Notes: generated by a model from the letters alone, not told the origin. Shown: positions 1 through 5,599, numbered from the stretch's first letter. The stretch: 6,080 nt of DNA from Clostridium sp. UBA6758 (GCA_002453475.1 DKGY01000098.1:29291-35370); one strand, 5' to 3'. Program-made: numbers and translations.

Positions 1-96
1 TAGATCTATGCCTGCTTTTCTAATAAGCTCTAAAATGTTTTTTTCTTCCTTTATTTCTACCGGGATATTATCTATAATCATAAATTGTTCATTCAT
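1..96 (-). CDS. hydA: N-terminus of [FeFe]-hydrogenase catalytic subunit (HydA-like), cut by the window edge
   Basis: Only the first 32 codons are present, starting at the ATG at 96-94 and running off the left edge. The translation begins MNEQFMIIDNIPVEI and continues to RKAGIDL. This is the beta-grasp start of the N-terminal plant-type [2Fe-2S] ferredoxin domain of NADH-linked [FeFe] hydrogenases; the cysteine ligands would lie just beyond the window. A strong Shine-Dalgarno, AAAGGAGGA (113-105), precedes the ATG and is embedded in the last codons of the upstream gene, so translational coupling is likely. The position directly after NuoE-like and NuoF-like genes is the classic hydC-hydB-hydA order of trimeric bifurcating hydrogenases (Thermotoga and Acetobacterium type) and of the HndABCD type. 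The same N-terminal domain also begins NAD-dependent formate dehydrogenase alpha subunits, which can sit beside the same two partners. The H-cluster region is outside the window, so that alternative is not excluded. Confidence 0.72.
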   Translation of the reverse strand, partial: MNEQFMIIDNIPVEIKEEKNILELIRKAGIDL

Positions 97-100
97 TCTA

Positions 101-328
101 TTAATCCTCCTTTATAGCTTTAAAGGCACAAGCTTCAACACAGGCACCACATTTAATGCATTTGTTCTTGTCAATTAAAAAAGGTTCCTTTACCTTACCT
201 GAAATGGCACCTACTGGACAAATTCTTGAACATTTTGAACAGCCTTTACAAAGATCTGCTTCTATAAAGATAGTTTTTAGTTTTTGACATGTTTTTGTTG
301 GACATTTTTTATCAACAATATGAGCTTC
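101..328 (-). pseudogene. hydB: C-terminal 2x[4Fe-4S] ferredoxin domain of HydB, separated from the main frame by an amber stop
   Basis: Immediately after the TAG at 331-329 the same reading frame continues for 75 sense codons to a TAA at 103-101, followed at once by an in-frame TAG. The peptide starts EAHIVDKKCP and contains two complete cluster motifs. The first is C-x2-C-x2-C-x3-CP, in CKGCSKCSRICP, about 27 codons after the stop. The second is C-x2-C-x2-C-x3-C, in CIKCGACVEAC, near the end. This is the bacterial-type 2[4Fe-4S] ferredoxin domain that normally ends HydB/HndC-type flavoprotein subunits, so it belongs to the upstream gene and gives a full-length protein of 624 residues counting the amber position. 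No ATG, GTG or TTG occurs in frame within the segment, so it cannot easily be translated as a separate ferredoxin. No other lesion is visible, and all eight cluster cysteines are kept. It is labelled a pseudogene fragment only because of the stop; it may be expressed if the amber codon is read through or is a sequencing error. Confidence 0.8.
105..113 (-). promoter_or_regulatory. Shine-Dalgarno of hydA inside the hydB tail
   Basis: The minus strand reads AAAGGAGGA ending 8 bases before the hydA ATG (96-94). The bases also form the last Ile-Lys-Glu-Asp codons of hydB, and hydB's TAA (103-101) lies between the site and the hydA start. Ribosomes finishing hydB would therefore arrive directly on the hydA initiation site. 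Stopping at the upstream amber codon would remove that delivery. Confidence 0.85.
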
Positions 329-331
329 CTA
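329..331 (-). other. In-frame amber codon interrupting hydB
   Basis: The plus strand reads cta, giving TAG on the coding strand. The residues on either side are NNFRSE and EAHIVDKK. From memory of HydB and NADH-dependent hydrogenase flavoprotein subunits, this junction is normally continuous and usually reads FRxEYEAH, with tyrosine at the position of the stop. A single third-base change of a TAT or TAC codon to TAG explains it. The frame downstream is undisturbed, so this is a point difference and not a frameshift. Confidence 0.85.
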
Positions 332-1975
332 CTCACTACGGAAATTATTAATAGTACTTACCACTGGGAATGCTGCTGTCTTTCCTAATCCACATAAAGC
401 AGTAGAAGATATAGTATCTGCAAGTTCTAATAATAGATCGATATCTTCAATCTCACCTTTACCAGCCACAATTCTTTCTAAAATTTCAAGCATTCTCTTA
501 GTACCTTCACGGCATGGTATACACTTACCACAAGACTCATTTTGAGTAAAGTTCATAAAGAATCTAGCTACTTCTACCATACAAGTATTTTCGTCCATAA
601 CAACAAGTCCACCAGAACCAATCATAGCTCCTGCCTTTTTTAAGGAATCAAAATCTAATGGTAACTCTAAATGCTCTTTTGTTAAACATCCACCAGAAGG
701 ACCTCCTATTTGAACAGCTTTAAATTCTCTTCCGTCTCTTATTCCTCCACCGATATCAAATATTATTTCTCTTAAGGTTGTACCCATTGGAACTTCTATA
801 AGTCCTGTATTTTCAATATTTCCTGTTAAAGCAAAGGCTTTCGTTCCATTATTCTTTTCTGGCCCAATTGCTTTATACCATTCAGAGCCATTTTCAATTA
901 CTATAGGTACATTGGCAAATGTTTCTACATTATTAAGTACTGTTGGTTTGCCAAATAGACCTTGTTCTACAGTTCTAGGTGGCTTAACTCTAGGCATACC
1001 TCTTTTACCTTCAATAGAAGCAGTAAGTGCACTTCCTTCTCCACACACAAAGGCTCCTGCTCCTTTATTAATTTTAATATCCATATTAAAACCTGTACCA
1101 AGGATATTCTCACCTAGTATTCCATGTTTTTTAGCTTCTTCTATAGCATTTTTTAACCTACTAACAGCAAGAGGATATTCTGCACGCACATATATATATC
1201 CTTCCTGCGCTCCACAAGCTACTGCTGCAATCATCATTCCTTCTATAACTCTATGTGGATCTCCCTCCATTATACTTCTATCCATGAAAGCACCGGGGTC
1301 TCCCTCATCTCCATTACATACAATATACTTTTCACCTTCAGGTTGACGTTTTACTTGAGACCATTTACGACCTGTTGGGAATCCCCCGCCTCCACGGCCT
1401 CTTAGGTTGGATTCATCAATTTCTTTTATAATTTCATCTGCTGTCATATCAAATAAACTTTTTTCTAAGGCAGAGTATCCGCCTATAGCAAAGTATTCTT
1501 CTATAGATGTAGAATCAATATGACCACAATGTTCTAATGCTAATCTAGTTTGCTTTTTATAGAAAGGTATTTCTTCTTGAGTTTTATAAACTTTATCATC
1601 CTTTTTATAGGCTAATCTTTCTACACATTCACCATAAAGAATTGTTTTATTTATTATTTCTTCACAATCCTGTGGTTTAACCTTTATGTATAAGTATCCC
1701 CATGGCTCTATTCTTACAAGAGGTCCCATTTCACAGAATCCGTGACAACCACTTTTTTTAATTCCTACAGATTTATCATGAGGTTCTTTCTCTAATCTAA
1801 CCTCGCATTTTATATCCTTTTCCTTCATTATTCTTACAAACTCATCATATATATCTAATGCACCACCCGCTATGCAACCAGTACCTGAACATACAAGAAT
1901 TTTTACTTTTTCATTTTCAAAACTCTCTTTATAGGTATTTCTTATATTAATTAAATCCTGTCTATTAAGAAGCAT
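329..1975 (-). CDS. hydB: NuoF-like flavoprotein subunit of NAD(H)-linked [FeFe] hydrogenase, ending at a premature amber stop
   Basis: This is the diaphorase subunit that exchanges electrons between NAD(H), through FMN, and the iron-sulfur chain of a soluble HydABC-type hydrogenase. In bifurcating enzymes it is the flavin site. The 548 residues show, in order: a thioredoxin-like [2Fe-2S] domain (residues about 20-110) with C29, C34, C77 and C81; the NuoF core with the glycine-rich FMN/NADH loop GRGGGGFPTGRKW (193-205), NGDEGDPGAF (221-230) and GAGAFVCGEGSAL (305-317); an SLBB-like segment; and the [4Fe-4S] site with ESCGKCIPC (C482, C485, C488) plus C528. The family normally continues into a 2[4Fe-4S] ferredoxin domain, which is present in frame after the TAG, so the open frame is about 75 residues short. 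The start ATG (1975-1973) lies one base after the hydC stop, with AGGAGGA (1990-1984) inside hydC. NADP-linked HndC and the beta subunit of NAD-linked formate dehydrogenase share this architecture; gene order favours hydrogenase. Confidence 0.88.
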   Translation of the reverse strand: MLLNRQDLINIRNTYKESFENEKVKILVCSGTGCIAGGALDIYDEFVRIMKEKDIKCEVRLEKEPHDKSVGIKKSGCHGFCEMGPLVRIEPWGYLYIKVKPQDCEEIINKTILYGECVERLAYKKDDKVYKTQEEIPFYKKQTRLALEHCGHIDSTSIEEYFAIGGYSALEKSLFDMTADEIIKEIDESNLRGRGGGGFPTGRKWSQVKRQPEGEKYIVCNGDEGDPGAFMDRSIMEGDPHRVIEGMMIAAVACGAQEGYIYVRAEYPLAVSRLKNAIEEAKKHGILGENILGTGFNMDIKINKGAGAFVCGEGSALTASIEGKRGMPRVKPPRTVEQGLFGKPTVLNNVETFANVPIVIENGSEWYKAIGPEKNNGTKAFALTGNIENTGLIEVPMGTTLREIIFDIGGGIRDGREFKAVQIGGPSGGCLTKEHLELPLDFDSLKKAGAMIGSGGLVVMDENTCMVEVARFFMNFTQNESCGKCIPCREGTKRMLEILERIVAGKGEIEDIDLLLELADTISSTALCGLGKTAAFPVVSTINNFRSE

Positions 1976-1976
1976 A

Positions 1977-2453
1977 CTATTTGTCCTCCTTAAGCGTTTT
2001 TAGAAGTTCTACTGCCTTTTCAGGAGTCATAGCTCCATAAACCTTATCATTAACTGTTATTGCTGGTGCTAAACCACAAGCCCCAAGACATGAAACCGTT
2101 TCCACAGTAAACATTAAATCATTAGTAGTAACCTTATTCTCTGAAAGACTCAATTCACTTCTTAGTTTTTCTAATATAGGTATCGATTTTCTTACATGAC
2201 ATGCTGTTCCGTCACATATTTTTATTACATATTTTCCTTTAGGTTCTAGCGAAAAGTTTTCATAGAATGTAGCTACACTATAAATTTTAGCTTCACTTAC
2301 ACCTAATTTTTTAGAGAAATATGGGAATATTTCCTCTGGAAGATATCTGTATATCTCCTGAGTATCTTGTAATATAGCAATTATATTACTAGAGCTATAC
2401 CCATGATTTTTTAATATAACATCTAGTTCTTCATAATTAAAGGATGTATTCAT
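1977..2453 (-). CDS. hydC: NuoE-like thioredoxin-fold [2Fe-2S] subunit of NAD(H)-linked hydrogenase
   Basis: A 158-residue protein of normal family length. It has an N-terminal helical bundle (about 1-70, including the typical ATFYENF stretch at 61-67) and then a thioredoxin-like ferredoxin domain. The four [2Fe-2S] ligands are visible: C80 and C85 in CDGTACHV, and C122 and C126 in CLGACGLAP. In complex I the equivalent is NuoE; in HydABC hydrogenases it partners the NuoF-like subunit and relays electrons near the flavin. It is the first gene of the hydC-hydB-hydA series. The ATG (2453-2451) is preceded by the purine-rich AGGGGGG (2466-2460), about six bases away. The gene ends in TAG (1979-1977), one base before the hydB ATG, with hydB's Shine-Dalgarno in its last codons, so the pair is translationally coupled. 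It would be called hndA in NADP-linked systems. Confidence 0.9.
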   Translation of the reverse strand: MNTSFNYEELDVILKNHGYSSSNIIAILQDTQEIYRYLPEEIFPYFSKKLGVSEAKIYSVATFYENFSLEPKGKYVIKICDGTACHVRKSIPILEKLRSELSLSENKVTTNDLMFTVETVSCLGACGLAPAITVNDKVYGAMTPEKAVELLKTLKEDK

Positions 2454-2473
2454 TGTTTTCCCCCCTACAATGC

Positions 2474-2491
2474 TTGTTAAATTATTATCAC
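2474..2491. promoter_or_regulatory. Candidate Rex (NADH/NAD+-responsive repressor) operator upstream of hydC
   Basis: The plus strand reads TTGTTAA, ATTA, TTATCAC. The clostridial Rex consensus is TTGTTAA-N4-TTAACAA, so the first half is perfect and the second matches 5 of 7, giving 12 of 14 defined positions. It lies 21 to 38 bases upstream of the hydC start and downstream of the best promoter candidate, where a bound repressor would block initiation or early elongation. Rex is known to control NADH-consuming fermentation and hydrogen genes in Firmicutes, which suits a NAD-linked hydrogenase operon. The assignment rests on the motif and context only. Confidence 0.55.
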
Positions 2492-2524
2492 CATTACATT
2501 CTATACTGAATTTTCAAATATTTC

Positions 2525-2552
2525 AATATAAATTAATAATTATTTTTGTCAT
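2525..2552 (-). promoter_or_regulatory. Candidate sigma-A promoter of the hyd operon
   Basis: On the minus strand ATGACA (2552-2547) and TATATT (2530-2525) are separated by 16 bases. Each matches the sigma-A -35 and -10 consensus at five of six positions. The predicted start would leave an untranslated leader of roughly 65 bases containing the Rex-like site and the hydC ribosome binding site. A second, weaker pair, TTGAAA (2526-2521) and TATAGA (2505-2500), has a short 15-base spacer. The high AT content makes chance matches likely. Confidence 0.4.
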
Positions 2553-2692
2553 TAATCTATATATGATTATAGTAAATTCTTTGTATAATATGGATTTTTT
2601 AAGAAATTTATAAAATAAAATAGATATATTTAATTTTATTTGTATATTAAATACATCTACTTTAAAAGTTTACATCTGTAATGAGGTAAAGT

Positions 2693-4072
2693 TTATGAAA
2701 AAAACTTTTTAGAGTCTGTCAAAAATATAACTAGCGCCAATAAATCTGCCGACCCTCCTGGACTGACATTTTCATCTATACACTGCTTTTCAAAATCATA
2801 GGCTGCTTTAATTCCTTCTTCACTATTGAAGCCCCCTAAGTTTAAAACTTCATAGGCGTGTCTTTGAACTTCACGAAGTTTATCTATATTTTGTCTATGT
2901 ACAATGGTACTATCTTCGACTCTACTCATTAGCATAAGCAATGTCTGAGAATATAAATCATTTCCTTTCAGCTTAGAATTTCGGTAATTGGGTATTATTT
3001 CCTGGAAAATATTTTTAAGTCCCGTTTTAACTTCTCCTCTAATCCCAGCGAAACCATGTTTTAAATATAAAGTCTCTCCATGAGTTAGTTCTTTCCTTTT
3101 ATGTAAATCTTTAAAATCATCTAATATGTTTTCACACATGTCTTTTAGTATAGTTTCAATTTTATTATAGGATAATTTCTCATAAAGAACTTTACCTAGA
3201 GCAGCAGCTACTACTCCTATTAAAAATATCATGCCTTTATGCGTATTTACTCCTTTTGTAACATTGAACATAGCTTCTTCGCATTTTATTCCAATAGCTC
3301 TTATAGCTATAAAAATATTTTTAGGACTTTCATAGCTATATCCTACTTCTACCATTTCTTTTATAAAGGGTACTATAGCAAAACTACTATCTAAAAATGT
3401 ATAGTAATCCATATCTATATGCGCCCCCTTTGTAATAGGTGAAACTAATCCAAACGAAGGCATAGTGGATACCTCTGAAATCATTGCTTTAAGGGCTAGT
3501 TGAGATATATCATAGGATAATTTATCTTTTCTATCTACATAACACATATATTCTTCATACTTTTTAACAAAGTACTCTTTTATTTCCTCTATATTATGTT
3601 TTTGACTTCTAGAACATACTCTAGCTTCTTCTTCGCATAAAAAACATTTTCTAGGTTCTAAACCTATGTCATGTCTGGATACTCCATGCAATGCTGGCAT
3701 CATTGGATCACTATCCTCAATATAGTATACATCTATATCTACACATCTACCTAATATATGATTTTCTTCCATATATATAAGTTTTCTTTTTACTTCAATG
3801 TTATCTGTATTAAATATAAAGTGACCTATAATTCCTTCTCTATTCTTATATACTTCTTTATAAATTATATTTTTATTGTGAAATAAAAATATATCTTCAC
3901 AAATTATCTTTGCGATACTATCTGTAATATAATTAGATTTTTCTATACCAGGATAATTTACTCTTACAGTGGCAAGAGTAACTCCGCCTGAAGTATTTCT
4001 AAGAAGCTGTTCTTGATGTAATACTCTTTTTTCTCTATGGTTTAAAAATTTATCTATTTCTGTATAGTCCAT
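2693..4072 (-). CDS. citXG: CitX-CitG fusion: citrate lyase holo-ACP synthase / triphosphoribosyl-dephospho-CoA synthase
   Basis: A bifunctional 459-residue maturation enzyme. CitG condenses ATP with dephospho-CoA to give 2'-(5''-triphosphoribosyl)-3'-dephospho-CoA, and CitX transfers that group to the acyl carrier subunit CitD. The CitX part (about 1-165) shows the N-terminal REKRVLHQEQLL helix, LGRCVDIDVY (107-116) and the Cys-rich RKCFLCEEEARVCSRSQKH (141-159). The CitG part (about 185-455) shows EVSTMPSFGLV and GAHIDMDYYTFL (200-227), GVNTHKGMIF (275-284), THGETLYLKHGFAGIRGE (330-347), EDSTIVHRQ (386-394) and SPGGSADLLA (437-446). Both halves look intact. The ATG start fits CitX homologues, yet no good Shine-Dalgarno lies close to it; the frame is open further upstream but has no ATG, GTG or TTG. 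It follows citC by 135 bp and is probably co-transcribed with it. Confidence 0.92.
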   Translation of the reverse strand: MDYTEIDKFLNHREKRVLHQEQLLRNTSGGVTLATVRVNYPGIEKSNYITDSIAKIICEDIFLFHNKNIIYKEVYKNREGIIGHFIFNTDNIEVKRKLIYMEENHILGRCVDIDVYYIEDSDPMMPALHGVSRHDIGLEPRKCFLCEEEARVCSRSQKHNIEEIKEYFVKKYEEYMCYVDRKDKLSYDISQLALKAMISEVSTMPSFGLVSPITKGAHIDMDYYTFLDSSFAIVPFIKEMVEVGYSYESPKNIFIAIRAIGIKCEEAMFNVTKGVNTHKGMIFLIGVVAAALGKVLYEKLSYNKIETILKDMCENILDDFKDLHKRKELTHGETLYLKHGFAGIRGEVKTGLKNIFQEIIPNYRNSKLKGNDLYSQTLLMLMSRVEDSTIVHRQNIDKLREVQRHAYEVLNLGGFNSEEGIKAAYDFEKQCIDENVSPGGSADLLALVIFLTDSKKFFS

Positions 4073-4207
4073 ATTAATGTAAGGATAGGCAATAATTATC
4101 CTATCACTTTTCCCCTTCCTTACTATGATAAAATTAAATTCATAGGTTTTTATTATATACCAATTAGTTTCTAACTTACGTAATAGCTAATACTTATTAT
4201 TATAATT
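4073..4207 (-). other. citC-citXG intergenic spacer with hairpin, displaced Shine-Dalgarno and a possible -10 element
   Basis: Reading toward citXG, a TATAAT hexamer (4157-4152) appears without a recognisable -35. A strong Shine-Dalgarno-like AAGGAAGGGG (4121-4112) follows, then an inverted repeat GATAGG/CCTATC (4105-4100 and 4089-4084) with a 10-base loop, then 11 bases and the citXG ATG. A GTG four bases after the purine tract opens only a three-codon frame (GTG ATA GGA TAA, 4107-4096). No terminator is seen, so citC and citXG may share a transcript, perhaps boosted by a local promoter. Confidence 0.4.
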
Positions 4208-5245
4208 TTAATGGGGTAAATCTCTAAGTTTAAGCTTTTCAATAATATCTTTTCCTACGCTACTTTCCAGGAATTCATAGGTAGTTTTGGGTACTAGTTC
4301 CCTTACTTCTTTTAGTCTATCTCCTTTAAGTAATTCTCTTACTCTAGATGCACTTATAGCTTTATTTTCTATCTCATATCTCTCTATAACTTCAACTTTC
4401 ACGCCATACTTAGGCAATACTTCTTTTAAAGTTTCATTATAAGTATTGGTAACATTGCAATAAGGTTCACTACCTACATATCTTTTAGTTATATTTAGCT
4501 CCTTACAAAAGTATTTTCCAAAGACATTTCCATCTATCTTAGTGTATTCCTTTAGAATGTCATCATCTTTTCTTAAAAAATAATTTGGAAAAGTAGCTGA
4601 TGATATGATATAATTTCCACCTGGTATTACAGTGACATTTTTTAATTCCCTTACTCCCTCTTTTATAAGTTGAAACCTAATTTGAAATGGAAAAGAGGAT
4701 TTATCTTCTTCTACTACAAAAATTATTACATTGCTATTTTCCTTAGCTGCTTTTTCAACTATATATTTATGCCCTAATGTGAAAGGATTACAGTTCATAA
4801 TCAATGCAGAATATTTCTCACCTTCCCTTATTTCATAAATCTTTTTTAGATTTTTTAGCTCACTTTGGATATTTTTATTCCCTGCTTCCAATAAACTTAC
4901 CTTATCTGTATCAACAATCACCTTATATCCAAGTCCTTCAAATAGAAAATTATTAGAAGGCTTAGTAAAAATAAAGTTATGATATATACCCTCTTCAAAG
5001 AGTTTATTAGTTATATCGGTGATAAGTATATTAGATATACCTTGGCCTTGATAATTTTCACTTATAGCAAAACATTTAACTATATTATTTTTTTTAGAAC
5101 AGGTAGCTATTATTTCTCCACCTTCTTCAATGATTAAAGTATAATCTACATCCTCATACTTAAGTGCAAATCCTTTTAAAAATTCCTCAACCCTATTTAT
5201 TTCTATTTTAGAATTAAGATTTATTTTTTGAGTATTAAAATACAT
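4208..5245 (-). CDS. citC: [Citrate (pro-3S)-lyase] ligase (acetate:SH-citrate lyase ligase)
   Basis: CitC activates citrate lyase by ATP-dependent acetylation of the prosthetic-group thiol on CitD. The 345 residues match the usual length and two-domain plan. An N-terminal GNAT-like domain (about 1-130) carries the acetyl-CoA-loop-like ENYQGQGISN (63-72). A C-terminal nucleotidyltransferase domain has the HxGH-type signature NPFTLGHKYIVE (153-164, with H159 and an N-terminal Asn-Pro-Phe) and the late ISASRVRELL motif (297-306), equivalent to the ISxSxxR ATP-binding motif. The ATG (5245-5243) is preceded by GAGGTGG (5256-5250) at a good distance. It lies 39 bp after the small membrane protein gene and 135 bp before citXG, giving a citrate lyase maturation block. 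No defect is visible. Identification is secure; only the lyase it serves is out of view. Confidence 0.94.
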   Translation of the reverse strand: MYFNTQKINLNSKIEINRVEEFLKGFALKYEDVDYTLIIEEGGEIIATCSKKNNIVKCFAISENYQGQGISNILITDITNKLFEEGIYHNFIFTKPSNNFLFEGLGYKVIVDTDKVSLLEAGNKNIQSELKNLKKIYEIREGEKYSALIMNCNPFTLGHKYIVEKAAKENSNVIIFVVEEDKSSFPFQIRFQLIKEGVRELKNVTVIPGGNYIISSATFPNYFLRKDDDILKEYTKIDGNVFGKYFCKELNITKRYVGSEPYCNVTNTYNETLKEVLPKYGVKVEVIERYEIENKAISASRVRELLKGDRLKEVRELVPKTTYEFLESSVGKDIIEKLKLRDLPH

Positions 5246-5284
5246 TTTTCCACCTCATTTAATAAGTTATATCTTATATTAATT

Positions 5285-5488
5285 TTATAAATTAAAATAT
5301 TTTCTTACAAAGGATATTATTAGTAATGCAATAATTACTATAATTACGGATAATATGGCATCAAAGCCACTTTTAAATTCATATTTCTTTTTTCCTTTTG
5401 ATATTTCTTCTGCTTCACTAAACATTCCTTCTGCATGAGCTTCTTGTAGAATTTCTTTGTTGGTTTTTCTATTTTTCTTTTTACTCAT
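5285..5488 (-). CDS. Small single-span membrane protein of unknown function in the citrate cluster
   Basis: I do not recognise a family. The product is 67 residues if started at the ATG at 5488-5486. It has a strongly charged, lysine-rich N-terminal part (MSKKKNRKTNKEI, then a Glu-rich stretch and KGKKK) of about 40 residues. One hydrophobic segment follows (about 43-60, ILSVIIVIIALLIISFV) and then a short RKYFNL tail, so it looks tail-anchored with the charged part in the cytoplasm. There is no signal peptide or cysteine. A GTG nine bases upstream (5497-5495) is in frame, but its G overlaps the Shine-Dalgarno GGAG (5500-5497), which sits eight bases before the ATG, so the ATG is preferred. 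The gene lies just after the transporter terminator and 39 bp before citC, so it is probably co-expressed with the maturation genes. It could be an accessory of the transporter, or of a membrane decarboxylase encoded elsewhere; this is speculation. Confidence 0.75.
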   Translation of the reverse strand: MSKKKNRKTNKEILQEAHAEGMFSEAEEISKGKKKYEFKSGFDAILSVIIVIIALLIISFVRKYFNL

Positions 5489-5496
5489 ATTTATCA

Positions 5497-5500
5497 CTCC
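5497..5500 (-). promoter_or_regulatory. Shine-Dalgarno deciding the start of the small membrane protein
   Basis: GGAG on the minus strand stands eight bases before the ATG at 5488-5486. The alternative in-frame GTG shares its first G with this site, so that longer start would have no separate ribosome binding site. Confidence 0.7.
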
Positions 5501-5541
5501 ATTATAAGTTTATAACTATTAGGATACTTACATTGTATCAT

Positions 5542-5581
5542 AATATAAAAAGAGTGTTGACATCAACACTCTTTTTATATT
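5542..5581 (-). terminator. Intrinsic terminator after the 2-hydroxycarboxylate transporter gene
   Basis: A perfect 19-bp inverted repeat pairs 5542-5560 with 5563-5581, with CA at the centre. In RNA the innermost pairs would open to form the loop. The core GAGTGTTGA/TCAACACTC is flanked by five A on one side and five T on the other, so the hairpin is followed by a U-run on either strand. It starts 18 bp after the transporter stop codon and should end that transcript, or act as an attenuator before the small membrane protein gene, citC and citXG. Confidence 0.92.
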
Positions 5582-5599
5582 TAATTTCAAAGGCCGATT

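Larger units (their letters stand above)
2454..2692. other. AT-rich intergenic region between citXG and hydC
   Basis: This 239-bp non-coding stretch is the longest in the window and very AT-rich. It has no convincing GC-containing hairpin with a following T-run, so the end of the citrate transcript is not obvious. The hydC-proximal part holds the promoter candidates and the Rex-like operator described separately. The octamer AAAGTTTA occurs twice on the plus strand (2665-2672 and 2688-2695) with no known role. No open frame or RNA gene was recognised here. Confidence 0.7.

Noticed and set aside
101..328. Independent small ferredoxin gene after hydB
   Set aside because: There is no ATG, GTG or TTG in this frame and no separate ribosome binding site, and the frame is continuous with hydB through the amber codon.
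329..331. Selenocysteine recoding at the hydB stop
   Set aside because: The codon is TAG, not TGA, and the expected residue from the family is aromatic and not a redox cysteine.
912..1346. 144-codon open frame on the plus strand
   Set aside because: It lies wholly antisense to the conserved NuoF-like core of hydB, and its proline- and serine-rich translation has no family features. It is a shadow of the real gene.
2688..2708. AAAGTTT/AAACTTT hairpin at the end of citXG as a terminator
   Set aside because: The stem is only seven pairs with a single G-C, it overlaps the last citXG codons, and no T-run follows on the coding strand.
2695..2712. Tiny plus-strand frame ATG AAA AAA ACT TTT TAG preceded by GAGG
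   Set aside because: It encodes five residues in an A-rich run, antisense to the citXG end, with no plus-strand gene after it that a leader could serve.
5258..5283. AT-only imperfect inverted repeat between the small membrane gene and citC
   Set aside because: The arms are short and nearly all A and T, as expected by chance in this composition. It is neither a terminator nor a recognisable operator.
5501..5520. Repeated TTATAA/TATAAT sequence just upstream of the small membrane protein as its promoter
   Set aside because: A -10 element here would place the transcript start at or after the ribosome binding site, and no -35 is found at the right spacing.
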